64,000 bases of DNA, from assembly GCF_024362695.1 (NCBI RefSeq), contig NC_065406.1, forward strand, positions 3,596,001 through 3,660,000. Direction: 5' to 3'. Source of the DNA: Pectinophora gossypiella. Lineage: Eukaryota > Arthropoda > Insecta > Lepidoptera > Gelechiidae. The notes under the pieces are model-generated. The model was given only the letters and a program-made list of their open reading frames with translations. It made no database searches and was not told where the DNA came from. Shown in pieces: positions 31,241-43,025 of the stretch (position 1 is the first letter of the stretch; the number at the start of each line of letters is the position of its first letter). A program made the translations under genes and the position numbers.

Positions 31241-32481
31241 TCATCACCCATACGTTGGAAGCTTGAATTATAATAAGATTAGAGTAATTTGGAAGAAATT
31301 GCTTACTATAATAAGGCTATCTTTTGCCTGTACTCTCTTAACACTCTTTCTGTTTTTATTGTTAGGGTATATTATCATCATCTTATATTGTAAGTATCAT
31401 TCGGAGAAGATAACATTATTAACACCACTTAACAGAGACTGTGAGAAGGGATTATGTACTGTTATAATATATATAATATCATTTTTAAGTATGGTTATCT
31501 TGTAGTAAACCAATTATAATCCTCTAAATGTTTTAAGTGTTATCTTGAATAAGTTATGTATCTTGTCTACCAATGGTGTAGATGACCTCTGTGATATTGA
31601 GTACTACTGTGTCATAGGTACTTCTTGATGAACAGGGTAAACATGAAGTGCTTCTGTCATCTAATTATCTGAACTTGTCAAATTATTTCCGAGTTAATTA
31701 TTTACTTTTCTATGCCATTCTGCGGTTATATTTCACTGGTTCTCTTTGTTTTATAATAAAACTGCTCATTTCATTCGCTGATAGTAAGTTATCAACCGCA
31801 ACATAAGCCAAGAACACAATTACAAAAAGAAACAAAAATTTTTTTTTTTGACAAATGAAAATAAAAACGCGGCAATCAGGGACTGAAGACAAGGCTTAGG
31901 CCTATTTTGATCGTGATTTTCGAATATTAAATCACTAAAGTCAAGACTGTATAGTCCTGAGATCTTTGCCTGCCTTATATAAGGCGAATTTAAACAACAT
32001 CAACATCGGAATAAAGTATAACTTTTAAATCACTGTTATAACACGAACACGATACAATTTTAATATTATTATTATTTCTGTTAATAAAACTAGTTACTTT
32101 TATTAGTAATAAGTACCAACTTAAGTTACTTCTTCGAATGTTAGAATTATAAAATTATAACCTCAAAAAAAAGTAATTTGTTTTCGACAATAAAAGGAAT
32201 TAAATTGAATTGATCATAATTATATCTTCTCTTGTTTTAGTAGATGGATAATGTTAAGACTTACCAGTATAATCCACGTTTTGTTTTATCAAAAAGAACT
32301 TACGCTCGTCGTCATCCACATTTTTTCTTTGGTACTGTTTCTAGCTTTTTTAGAGAAAAAAGCACTTGATTATGTAAGTAACAGATTTTTCGCACTATAT
32401 CAATCATGTTTTTGTATTAAATATTAGTTTTCAATTAGTTTATTTACGGAGGCGAAGTGACGCGCCGGTGCACAAAAACCG
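31241..32481. other. Interior of the 6.15-kb unit, right part
   Basis: No repeats of known families. On the minus strand at about 32305-32345 the frame QYQRKNVDDDE ends in a good donor (GAGC|GTAAGT), which could be an exon remnant matching the Q/Y-rich piece further along, but this is speculative. An 80-codon plus frame at 31263 is hydrophobic AT-rich sequence without a family signature. Confidence 0.35.
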
Positions 32482-32621
32482 TAATGACATTAGTTGACAG
32501 CTGCGTTCAGGAAGCGGGAAACTAACTTTTTTTTTAGCTTTGGATATGAGCTTTGAAAATTGTGACGATGCTGGAGCATAAGACGTAGACTACACTGTTT
32601 AAAACCTCTCGAACAAGGAGC
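32482..32621 (-). repeat. 140-bp inner inverted repeat, right copy
   Basis: Reverse complement of 26958-27097, from TAATGACATTAGTTGACAGC to CTCTCGAACAAGGAGC. Immediately after it, CGAGTATAAT continues the half-hairpin pattern of 27247-27256 for about 10 bases. The adjacent stretch 32640-32742 is strikingly GC-rich for the window. Confidence 0.8.
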
Positions 32622-33292
32622 GAGTATAATAATCGATAAACGCGGTCGATACGGACTCGTGCGTCACTAAGACTAAGACGCCGCGGGGACTGTGCGGGTG
32701 TGCGGGGCGACCCCGCCTCCGCGGCTCACCTCATGCCCCGATTGCCATGTCGACCTGTCGTCAACTATAGGTATATAGTTTCGATAGTAGTATCTTGTGA
32801 TATTATTATGATTCAGAGTAATAACTCTAACATAACAACCACACACGTCAGTGCAGTATCGTTTTATTAAATCGATAACAATAACCCTAAGTGCATTCTA
32901 ATTTATTTCATTACGAGAAAGGTTTTTATTTATTCCATTGGAAGACAACACAGTAGGTACTTTTCGTAACGCTCTGCCGTTCTAACGGTGCATTGCGATG
33001 CAACGCAACGGATCTACAATGCTCGTGGTGATTGATTTTTTTCCCATCAGTCAAGGTAATCAGTCGCGTCGGGCTGACAATTAAAAACGCCTGCCATCGA
33101 AAAAGTTCCCAAGCTCAACAGTGTATTGAAAAGTAACCGTGCAAACTTAATTATATGTATACGTATATATTCAATGTAGCACTTTGATATTCAAGCAGAC
33201 TTTTATCCCATTAACACAGATTTGGAGCGAAATATGAACCAATAGTTGACCGGTTGGGCGAAGTCACTTTTATACGAAACATCAATCTTAAA

Positions 33293-33560
33293 CGGCCTCA
33301 GTGGTCCAGTGGTTGAGCGTTGTGCTCACGATCCGGAGGTCCCGGGTTCGAAACCCGGTGGGGAAATATCACAAAAATCACTTTGTGATCCCTAGTTTGG
33401 TTAGAACATACAGGCCGATCACCTCATTGTCCAAAAGTAAGATGATACGTGCTTCGGAAGGCACGTTAAGCCATTGGTCCCGGTTACTACTTACTGACGT
33501 AAGTACGTAGTCGTTACATGAGTCATGTCAGAGGCCTATGGCGGCTCAATAATAATAAAG
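33293..33560 (+). mobile_element. SINE-A copy
   Basis: Head CGGCCTCAGTGGTCCAGTGG, B box GGGTTCGAAACCC, body GATACGTGCTTCGGAAGGCA and CGTTAAGCCATTGGTCCCGG, then TGAGTCATGTCAGAGGCCTA. Its tail is shortened. The stretch 32765-33292 before it holds nothing recognised. 33561-34757 holds only a SINE-B-like fragment near 34062-34110 and AT-rich repeats near 34560-34750. Confidence 0.75.
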
Positions 33561-34761
33561 ATTAAAGCCAAAAAAAAGTCTAAAGATGTATACTTAATAT
33601 AAAAAATATGATTTAAAAACACACCCTAATTACTGTGATTATTTACCATTCTCTTATCTTGCTATAGATAATAATAGCTTTGGGAAGATATGAAAACGCT
33701 GTATGTCCTTGATAAGTACCTTTATTAATCGATCGAGTTCCGTCATAGGCAGACATTCTCTGTTGACTTAATTAAGTGGCTACAGGAAACTCACTCACGT
33801 GTGGCCTTATTGGCCATGCAAGGGTACGACACGGTTATTGAGAGCTAAATCTGAGAGTGCTCTCTGGATAATTACCAGGTACGTAGGTATAGAAGGCCAT
33901 AATAACCATAAATTTGAAGTGCTATCTTGCCTGTGTTTTAGCCCTGGACTTTGAACTTTCTTGAAATTGGGCACTTTAGAAAAGTATATTTTATTGCAAA
34001 AGCACTTCACATTTTCTAGTAATTACAATGACTGAATTTTATATCACATGTATTCTGCTGCTTTTCTGGTCAGGTTGGAAGGTCAGATGGATGATCGTCA
34101 AGTGTCTTCAGGTTAGTAAACGGGTTTCGGAATCTAGAAATTACCCAAAACTATACGTTAAATGTATACAGATATTTTTCCAAAGATTCTGTACTAGCCG
34201 GGATCCAAACCCGCGACTCCTATCAAACCGGATCATGTGTGTTACCAACTATGACCAACATCTCTTGGCTTTTCGTGCTTTCCCTCATGGATTAATATTA
34301 TAAACCAGAAATATGATATTTTTCTAAGTTGCCAAATCAGCCTACATATTAATCTTGATACGTCTAGACTATAAGGAGCCTTATTTTGTACAAAGCAATA
34401 TAATAAGAGATTAACATAAAAAATAAAACGTTTACTGCACTGACGAAATAAGAATAATAAGGTCAGCTACAGAAGTTCCGAATAATCACTTTTTCATTTT
34501 ATAAAAAAAAATACATGAAAGTAGATTTTTCCTCCAAAAATAATATCTATTATATTATTATTATTTGTATGTCGTTTCCATATCTCGGGCCTATGGAGAC
34601 CCGGACTTTTGGAAGGCGTGCGTGGGGCCGGAACCAACACGTAGAGGCCCCTTAAGACAATTTAATCTAAATGTTGTTATTATAATATAATTATATTATT
34701 GTAATATTAATTTAATTTAATTATATAATTAATATTAATTTAATTTAATTATATTATGTTT

Positions 34762-35051
34762 CATCATCATCAGCCCATTAACGTCCCCACTGCAGGGGCA
34801 CGGGCCTTACCTATGGATGGATAGGGAGATCGGGCCTTAAACCATCACGCGGGCCCAGTGCGGATTGATGGTTATTAACGACTGCTAATGCAGCCGGGAC
34901 CAACGGCTTAACGTGCCTTACGAAGCACGGAGGAGCTCGAGATGAAAACTTTTTTTTGTGGTCACCCATCCAATGACCGGCCTTTGCGAAAGTTGCTTTA
35001 CTTCAACAATCGCAGACCGAGCGCGTTAACCGCTGCGCCACCGAGCTCCTC
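34762..35051 (-). mobile_element. SINE with tRNA-like head and 5S-rRNA-like segment (SINE-5S)
   Basis: On the minus strand: GGAGCTCGGTGGCGCAGCGG (tRNA A-box-like), then GAAGT(T/A)AAGCAAC and TTGGATGGGTGACC, which resemble the 5S rRNA internal promoter and loop (GAAGTTAAGCAAC..., TTGGATGGGTGACC). Next come CGTGCTTCGTAAGGCACGTT and AAGCCGTTGGTCCCGGCTGC, shared with SINE-A, and a GGGCTGATGATGATG tail. ATATTATGTTT flanks it at 34751-34761 and 35052-35062, an 11-bp target duplication. Copies: 53738-54031 and 61271-61531. Confidence 0.75.
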
Positions 35052-35062
35052 ATATTATGTTT

Positions 35063-35961
35063 AAACATAACAACAACATATTATGTTTAATTACATTATT
35101 TTAATATTAATTAAAATAATATAATATAAAAAACTGTAAACATTGCGAGGCATGTGCATGTACCCCGCACGCCGCGCGCACGCTTTGCTATGTCTTATTC
35201 GACACAGGACTTGGCACGGATATGAAGTTGCGCACTGCGAAAGAAAGCGGGGAAGGTGGAAACAAGGCGTGCGGGGCAATGTTTGTATCGATATAGTCTT
35301 GTTTTAATCTAATTGTCTTTATACTCTTCTGTACAAAAAAAAAACGTCATCGTCGTCATCGAAAAGGCAAAATTACAAAAACCGTTTAAAGTATTTTTAT
35401 TGGTCTTTTATCATAACTTTTTATGATTATTTTTTTAGATGACGTTAATATAAGATTTTTTTTTCATTGTTTATGTCCAACAATACAAAATATTATCATA
35501 ACATAGACTGCTATTTTTTAGGATAATTTTGCGTTTCTAGTGACGATATAATATAAGAGTTCATCATATCTATCTTAGGAGTTCTCAAAAGTAGCTGCGA
35601 GTTTCCTTCTGACTACTCTTAGCTCTGCCTACCCTAGGGATTACAGGCGTGTGTTTATGTTTGTACGTTCACAACTTTCAGCTAACAACTTTCCCATTAT
35701 ACGAAGTGCTCCTTTATTTCTGTAAACATGTTAAATGGGGGCTCGAGCGTGGCTCATGCTCGTTTAAACCAATTTTTCGCGCCTCGAAAGGCACTCTCGT
35801 ATTTAATTTGCCCATACTTAACGTACTTCTCTTAACTGTATTTGTACACGCGTTTCATGTGTGTTAAACTGAAAGCAGACCAAAATGGTTCTTACTCCAT
35901 CACTCAAAAACTATTAAACCCATTTTGATGTAACTTCACAGTAACAGTTTACATAACATGC
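35063..35961. other. Unassigned sequence
   Basis: Includes a GC-rich stretch at 35150-35280 (CCCCGCACGCCGCGCGCACG) inside AT-rich DNA, with no reading frame of recognisable family. Nothing else was noted. Confidence 0.4.
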
Positions 35962-36227
35962 CATAGAGGCAGCCAATCAGCTCGCGACACCACCGCCGGC
36001 GTGGTCGACGATTTCCCTCATTCAGCGCTTATCGCTATCAACCCACTAGGGTCGATTAATTCTTTCAAATATTTTTCCTCTCAGACGACGCCCTGAGCCG
36101 AGGTTCGCGCCCTCAGGCCTGTTGTCTTAAACGTTGTATCGGGTGAGAGCCTTCAGTGCTCCCCATTTGTCTGGCCAAGTAGTTAATGCCATCTGCGGCA
36201 AATCTACAATAAGACACGTCAAAAAAA
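35962..36227 (+). mobile_element. LINE-E copy, internally deleted
   Basis: AGGCAGCCAATCAGCTCGCG (the AANQLA codons) jumps to CCGCCGGCGTGGTCGACGAT. Then TCTCAGACGACGCCCTGAGC, and a second gap before CCTCAGGCCTGTTGTCTTAA. It ends AAGACACGTCAAAAAAAG. Two internal deletions relative to the 14.3-kb copy. Confidence 0.7.
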
Positions 36228-36377
36228 GAAGCTTACGTAACAGAATACGCTGTATTTACAAAGATACATACGCAGACAAATACGCAGGCGCAAATAAATA
36301 CGTAAATAAAGAGCAAATCCAACAAGAGACAGAAATATTTACAACCAAATCAAATTCATCATCAAAACAAAAAAAAC

Positions 36378-39300
36378 GAATTGTAGCGTGGACAGCGATT
36401 CCCGGAACGGCGACTGCTTGACATCACATCTGTCATTTACATGTACAGTTCAAAACACAATTTTAATCACGCTACATATAATATTTTTTTTCCACTGAAA
36501 TAATTGCATTTTTGGTTCATTTTTGTTTCATAATATTGAAAACCTTCCAGCCTGTTTTATAAATGCAGTAATCTTATGGGATTAAATATGTGATACAAAG
36601 CTACTAGGTATATATACTTACATCTTATCTCGATATTTTTTTTAATATATACTTATATCTTTTCGGATGGCTGGTTACTGGCACCTACTCTCAATTATCA
36701 ATACAATCTTGTCTAATCTAGCCTACAAGATCCGACTGCTGAGCAAAGGCCTCCTCTTCCTCTTCCCATCATCGCGATCTTGAGCGCATTCCAGCCAGTC
36801 TGATGATGTGATAACTTTTAAGAACCGATGTGGAGAGGTTTAAATTAATAAAACACATTGTCATCAATAGACTCTTATTTATATATATAACGTTTATATT
36901 TTTAATAATTCTAGAACAGGCGCACACACATAAGCTTCGACGTCCTTTCGTGTTCTTCTCTTACACTGTGTGGCGTATTCTCATTATCTCTCTAGTACTC
37001 GAAGAACCTATGAACTCTGCAGGGGGTTCGCTGGGAGAGCATCACCTCGTCAGTTACTTATAAACGTAAAAATAGATAAATCCCACCTGATGTACTTCCA
37101 AGCAGCCGTAGCTTTACCGTACTTGTTAGGCGCTTGCTGCTATAGGTCCACTCCGGCCTGCTATCGTTTCAACATCATCCTGCGCCCACGTGGTTACTCT
37201 CAGGCATTGCCTAAATTCTTATCCCGGACTAAGACTTTTCACCTCATCACCTCAGCATACAAGTAAGTTCGCACTCAGTTGGATCATGAGCAATCTTGGT
37301 GGCTTTTAACAGATCAATAGCAACTTCTGTTCCCAGGGAAGAGTGACACTCTTTATGATACATAACGATGATAAGCAGCAATGATTCGATTATTTCGATT
37401 ATTCGAGTATTTTTATGTAAAAATAAATAAAGTGGATACCTAGGTATTTACATATATTTTAATAGCAAAGGTAAGTATAGCCGAATTACCTTATTGACAA
37501 ACCTTTCCTTCAACTCTGAAATTGGTAAACGGATGCATTCGTTGTCTTCCAACTTTTTGAAAAACTGGTGACTTTCACATCAGAGAGTAACGTTCAATGA
37601 ATTTCGTCCAACCTTAGCATATAGGTAACTCGACCAGTCCAGTATCGACCATTCTTTTTCTTGATTATTTGGCAAAATTTATCAACGAATAATTCCAAAC
37701 ACTGATAACCACACAATAGGAGTACTTTGTTTCATCCTTGTTTCACAATTTTTTGATACTTTTATTGAATTTTTACAATGAAATTGAAATTTATTCTATA
37801 AAAATAACAATAGACATGACAAATGCTTGACATGACAGGAACATTATTTATTATTTGTAATTTTATTACTTATAATATACTAAACAGTCAAAACATACAT
37901 ACCAAAAACTGTAAATTAGATTGAAAGAAGATTACATGCTATGATAATTTATTAAAATTGTTCAATTTTATTTGATTCTAACTAATAAATAGAACATAAT
38001 AAATTCGAATGTGAGTTTGATTGTGTGTTACGTTACAGCACAGCAATAACTAATAAAATAGTACTACCTATAGAAAACACTCTCCACGCGTTTGGAGCCA
38101 GGGACAAATATTTTAGGTACTTATTAGGTAATTACTTATCTAAATCAAAATTCATTTTATATTATTTAGGCAACGGGTTTAATGATTATAATCATGGTAC
38201 CTACTTAAACATAATAGTTATGTTTGGTATTCTTGTAACACCTGTTTTTAGACTTCCGACAAGGCTGAATCGCATGCGAGTTTTTTTTTGACGTGACTTA
38301 TTGTAGATTTGTCGCAGATGGCATTAACTACTTGGCCGGACAAATGGGGAGCGCTGAAGGCTCTCACCCGGTAATCGCATGCGAGTGTGTGCCTCCGCGC
38401 TTGGAAAAAGTTGTGTCAAATTAACATTTATCGAATGACGATGGCAACTTAAAAAAGATTAAGATGACCAAAGACTAGGCTGTATGGGTTAAGCTCCCTT
38501 TGCATGCCTTATTTTTAAAGTTGCCTTATATAAGGCGAATTTAAACAACAACAACAACGGTGTGCCACGTCAATGATGTTGAAATGATGTTAAAATCTTT
38601 TGGTGAGTTTTTTGTGATTATTATCTCTGAACTTTGGCTAAAATAAGTTCCACATGTCCATGACAATGGCTTAATCTCACTATCTTTCTTTCAGTGTAAA
38701 ACCCTCAGAATAATAATAACTGTAAAACCACCTAAAAATCATTGGCTTAGTACATTGACTATCGATTATGCTGTTATACCGTCACACGTAATGTGGTTTA
38801 CCTATGTTTCCGCGTCTTAACGGGGTAGGCAGACCTGTAATATGTCGTTTTGTTGCAGGGTTCAAAGTCCAACTTGGATGTCTATCTTCAAGGGCTACCT
38901 GGGGAGTTCCCCATTAAGATAATGTTGTGCTTACACTCGGAGTAATTGTCTTCTACATCTACATCATGCTTTTCGTATAGGACCTGCTATCCAGCGGTTT
39001 GCTTCATGATTTTGCCTAAGACCTGCCGTCCAGGCACTTAATATATCACTTTTTAGGTGAAACTTTAGCGTTTAAGTGGTTTGACTAAGCTTTGCTTGAT
39101 TGTAATAACAGGATTATTCCTAAATTTGTATTATCATGAAATAACCTAGACATGCTAAACTCTTTGCTGTATAAGAAGAAGTAATGTTAATATACATTTT
39201 TTAAAAGTGAAATTTTTAATTCCGTCCCCTTTGCTTTGCTTGCAATAGGAGAGTATCATGTTCAAGGCGCCCAATCCTACTCTCTATTTTTTGCACTCTA

Positions 39301-40049
39301 TTAAGATCCCTTTTATTCTCTGAGTTCGGCAACTAACACCTATGCCCTGGGACCAACCCTTTCTCAATGCCCTGCCGACGGCGTCCTAGAGGTAGGGTGG
39401 GCTCATCCCCACACAGAGGCTACGCAGGAAGTTTCATCCTTCGAAATATCCATTACAAGATTTTTAAAGCAGAATTTAACTTAACGAGGCCTATGTTTGC
39501 GCCAGCCTGTATTTACATGATAAATGTACTTAATTTTTTTTTCAATATTCTACCCCTTCGAGAATACAGACATGATGCTATGTTATGTCCTTTATTCCCT
39601 GTAGTTCTAACTGATCAGTTCTACCGTAGAACTATTGTATTATTTCACAATATAAAGAAGGTATAGGTCTTTTTAAAACAATGTTTATAAAAGTATATTA
39701 TTATATCAAAATGGAGTTTCATTAGTTGCAGCCATTTTCTCTACATAAGTACCTATAATTATTATGTTTCTTAAAAGGTAAGTAGCTAGGAAAATAATAA
39801 GAGGAAAATTAATTGTAAGTATTTGTCTATTTAAACCAAATCATAAATAAAAAGAATAGGTCTAATACTACTATTTATATAAAAACAACGAACTGAAAAG
39901 TATAAGAAAACAGCAAAACAGTTTTTACCATAACTGTACAATAACGTCAAAACTCGCTCGACGTAAAGGGAAAATAAGGCCACTCGCCGTAAAGAGAGTC
40001 GCCGTAGCGCGGGTCGCCGTTCGGAAAGTCGCTGTCAACGCTACAATTC
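36378..40049. mobile_element. 3.67-kb TIR element with 8-bp target duplication (hAT-like)
   Basis: Left end GAATTGTAGCGTGGACAGCG then ATTCCCGGAACGGCGAC. The right end, read inverted, is GAATTGTAGCGTTGACAGCG then ACTTTCCGAACGGCGAC. The direct repeat AAAAAAAC lies on both sides (36370-36377 and 40050-40057). TIRs plus an 8-bp duplication suggest the hAT superfamily, with the caution that the duplication is low-complexity. No transposase frame was found inside; a LINE tail (about 36720-36810) and LINE-E (38281-38372) have inserted. A shorter relative is at 46370-46680. A copy at 63645 to the window end joins the left end directly to the right end of this element. Confidence 0.6.
38281..38372 (-). 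mobile_element. Very short LINE-E insertion with 13-bp target duplication
   Basis: Only the last 92 bp of LINE-E (poly(A) as TTTTTTTTTG, then ACGTGACTTATTGTAGATTT, to GGCTCTCACCCGGT). AATCGCATGCGAG lies on both sides at 38268-38280 and 38373-38385. Confidence 0.8.
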
Positions 40050-40574
40050 AAAAAAACGAAGCAAAGCAAATGCCAACTCAGGTATCCTTGGAACTCGTAA
40101 AGGCTCATGATTACCGCGGTACTTTTAGGAACTCGATCCTTTTCCCCTTTTTCCCCCTTCCGACCCATTCCGTCGTGGAAATTGGGTCGCGCTCAAGACA
40201 CGTCTCGCCGGAGACACGCATACCACAGCTATTGGCAGGCATGTCTACTTATAAAACACGTGTGCAATAAACACAAATGAGATAATAAAATGTGCAATTT
40301 TTATGTCATATTAGCTGAACGTACCTTGAACCCACGGGCCTATTTCATTCCTCCACTAGTATAGGCATAAATGTTCAAATAAAGAAATACAAATACAATT
40401 ATTGCTGAAGTGCTAATTTAAGATAGAGATCTTAAATAGCACTTGACATGTCATTTGAGGCATAGAATACATACTTAATAGTATAAGTAGTATTTCAAGC
40501 AGAAATGAGGCATACTTGTATAAAAAATACTAGACAATACATCTTCATTCAGTTCATTCATTCACCTTCAATTG

Positions 40575-40770
40575 CTGCATGAGCAATAAGGCTGCCTGTT
40601 GTGCTTTTCTGTATATGTTGTCCTTTGTCTCCGTATTTTGTGTCCATTGTGCTCAATAAAGTATTTTATCTATCTATCTTCACCAACCCGCATCTGAACA
40701 GCGTGGTGGAGTATTCTCCATACCCCCTCCGGTTGATCAAGGGGAGGGCTGTGCCCAGCCCATAATTATA
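40575..40770 (+). mobile_element. LINE-I tail followed by another retrotransposon tail
   Basis: TGAGCAATAAGGCTGCCTGT...CAATAAAGTATTTTATC and a TATC simple-repeat tail at 40575-40682. Directly after, ACCCGCATCTGAACAGCGTG, GTGGAGTATTCTCCATACCC and GTGCCCAGCC at 40683-40770, a family also seen near 23.74, 45.27, 48.34 and 54.72 kb. Confidence 0.5.
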
Positions 40771-40794
40771 TGTGGAGTTTCATATGTGATTGTC

Positions 40795-42058
40795 TGGCAA
40801 AGTAGTTAATGCCATTTGCGGCAAATCTACAATAAGTCACGGCAAAAAAAAACAAATGTGACAAAAATTATGTAGCGAGTGTATAAGACCAATACAATCC
40901 AGGATGTTTTAAAGAAAGGCCAGGTCTAGAGTATTCTAAACACGCACAAATACTTTGATGAGAGTAGATGAAGTGAAATGGTGTATCAGGATCGTAGTAA
41001 GTAGTAGACAGTGGCTAACCCCGACGGGAAATGGGCAATGTACAGTAACGTTTTCCAAAAAACAGTAAATAGACCATATCAATATATACCTGGCCCAGAA
41101 GTTCAGGGTCAAAGTGAATTATTTGACAGAGGGGGTCTTTGGCTACCGGAAATACCCCCAAGTATATTCAGCGATTTTTTACGGTTTAGGAGATAATGAC
41201 CCATTTCGTACCTCTTTCTAGCATTTATATATTTTAGAAATCATCATTTTAGTCGTTATCTCTTTCTAAATTATTCTTTTATTTTACTTCATAACTATTT
41301 ATACGGATGTATACCGCTAAGTGAAAAAATAAAAACAGTCAAATCATAGATAAAAAAAGCTATTGGAAGTTAAAGTGAGAATTTGGAATATACATAACAC
41401 AACATATTACTTATAACCAACCAAGTGTAAAATAGTTTTTAATAGTAAGGACATTGGCTGCTTTTGTTTTTCCAATTATTCTTTCTTGTACTCTGATCCT
41501 ATCCGCCTTTAGGCTAAGTAATAAAGCTCATCTACATGAGTTTTTCGCTTTTTTACTGCCGTTGAATGTTCGAACTTTGGGACTATTCCCGGAACATATC
41601 ACTGAACACACTATATTGAGATTCATTCACAATGCGAGCGCCATCGCAAATGACTTCTAAAAATAGATTGTAAGTATCTATCTTCTTACTTTCCGCTACG
41701 GTTACGACTGCACATGTCACTAGATATTGACTTGGATATATATATATATATAACAATGAGTATCTTTGCAGGCTACATTCCTCAAAAACAATATAGATAG
41801 TTAGCACTGTACGCATTTTCCTTCGTTTAACCTTCTAATTTCATGGATAACAGATATATGCATCTTTTATCTTTATTTTTGGGTATAAATGACGACCCTT
41901 TTTATTACACTCAGGCACAATTACATCTTCCTCCCATCATTATTCTGTTCAAAACAAAGAGAAGCAATATATGTAGCAATATAATTCTACACATTATAAC
42001 ATCTAAATATCAAGCAACAATTATTTTATATATAGCTCTGCCGTTACATTGTATTTGA
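40795..42058. other. LINE-E end and unassigned sequence
   Basis: 40795-40852 is a LINE-E 3' end (TAGTTAATGCCATTTGCGGC, AAGTCACGGCAAAAAAAA). 40925-41045 is a plus-oriented relative of the 4.1-kb tails (AGGATCGTAGTAAGTAGTAG, CCCGACGGGAAATGGG). The rest, to a LINE-E scrap at 42059-42097 (GTCAACCACGCCGGCGGGGT), is AT-rich with no recognised content. Confidence 0.5.
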
Positions 42059-42334
42059 AGGAAATCGTCAACCACGCCGGCGGGGTCGGTATCGGGCTTC
42101 TAAACTAATACCCCAACCTACAAACTAGAATAGTAATATACTTACAGCCATGAATAATAAAAAGATGTTTACACTTCCTCCCTTTCCATTATCGATTGAA
42201 AATATTTTTTAAACGCTACTCTTTTCCTGGACTGGATTGTATGGTATCATTAAATAAAATAAATAACGAGAAACCTAAAAAAAGTAAATAGAATTGTAGA
42301 GAATGAAATGACACACTTTATGTTTTTTGATTGC

Positions 42335-42427
42335 TACGCCGCGTAGCAAATACGTAGTAGTTAGTAGTTACAATAGCAAAATGTAGCTTCTACGACATTT
42401 TGCTATTTTAACTACTGCGGCGTAGAC
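42335..42427. repeat. Short strong palindrome
   Basis: CTACGCCGCGTAG and AATAGCAAAATGTAG on the left pair with CTACGACATTTTGCTATT and ACTGCGGCGTAG on the right. It is a foldback of roughly 93 bp and may be a small MITE; no second copy was seen. Confidence 0.5.
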
Positions 42428-43025
42428 GTGCATATGACAAGACAATATACTTTGCTTTTTTGTCTATACGTATAACTTAAGTACATACATCCATCACGCC
42501 AGTATCCCTAACGGGGTAGTCAATCACAAGTCATCAAAATGAAAACTCACAGCCTGAGAGCTAAGTCAAGTTGCAACCGATTTTATGAAAAAAATAATAA
42601 AAAAAATTAAGCGGCATATCAATTGATCGATTACGCTGTCGTTTTTCGTTATCGTTCGCAACTTGGCTAAGACCCCTAATATTAGTTTATACTAAAACGG
42701 AAATGATTAACCGAATGGTGAGACACCATCCATCGTTTTTTTTTTTTTTTTTTTTCAGAACTTCTGTAGCCGAGGTTCTATACTTTATAACTGGACCCTA
42801 ACTATGCACCTACAAAGAGACTTCCTTTTATATCTTACTCGTTCAATACCCTTAGAGTTACATGCTGTTTTCAGGGCAGGCAGGAAAAAGAAAGTGACCT
42901 TTGAAAGTAAACTATGGACATCCCGTACAGGTGAGTTAACTAAAATTGACGCGTAAAACTATCGTATTGAACTGTAATCTTCTTTACGTTTAACTGTTTC
43001 TTGTGGTATGTGCAATAAATAAATA

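Larger units (their letters stand above)
26613..32764. mobile_element. 6.15-kb unit bounded by nested inverted repeats, class unknown
   Basis: Outer inverted repeats of 22 bp (GACGACAGGTCGACATGGCA plus AT) lie at 26613-26634 and, inverted, at 32743-32764. Inner inverted repeats of 140 bp lie at 26958-27097 and 32482-32621 and look identical, including a run of nine A/T. Inside are a 96-nt hairpin, a 121-bp minisatellite and decayed minus-strand coding sequence. No transposase, reverse transcriptase or Rep/helicase frame was found. Target-site duplications were not evident at the outer ends. It could be a large foldback or non-autonomous DNA transposon, or a locus rearranged by inversion between repeats. 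Confidence 0.55.

Noticed and set aside
31263..31505. 80-residue membrane protein frame
   Set aside because: Ile/Leu/Phe-rich translation of AT-rich DNA with no homology, splice or neighbour support.
26613..32764. Polinton/Maverick or viral integration
   Set aside because: No polymerase B, integrase, ATPase or capsid-like frame was seen, and the size is too small.
34970..35051. 5S rRNA gene fragment
   Set aside because: The 5S-like text is only part of a dispersed repeat with its own head, tail and target duplications.
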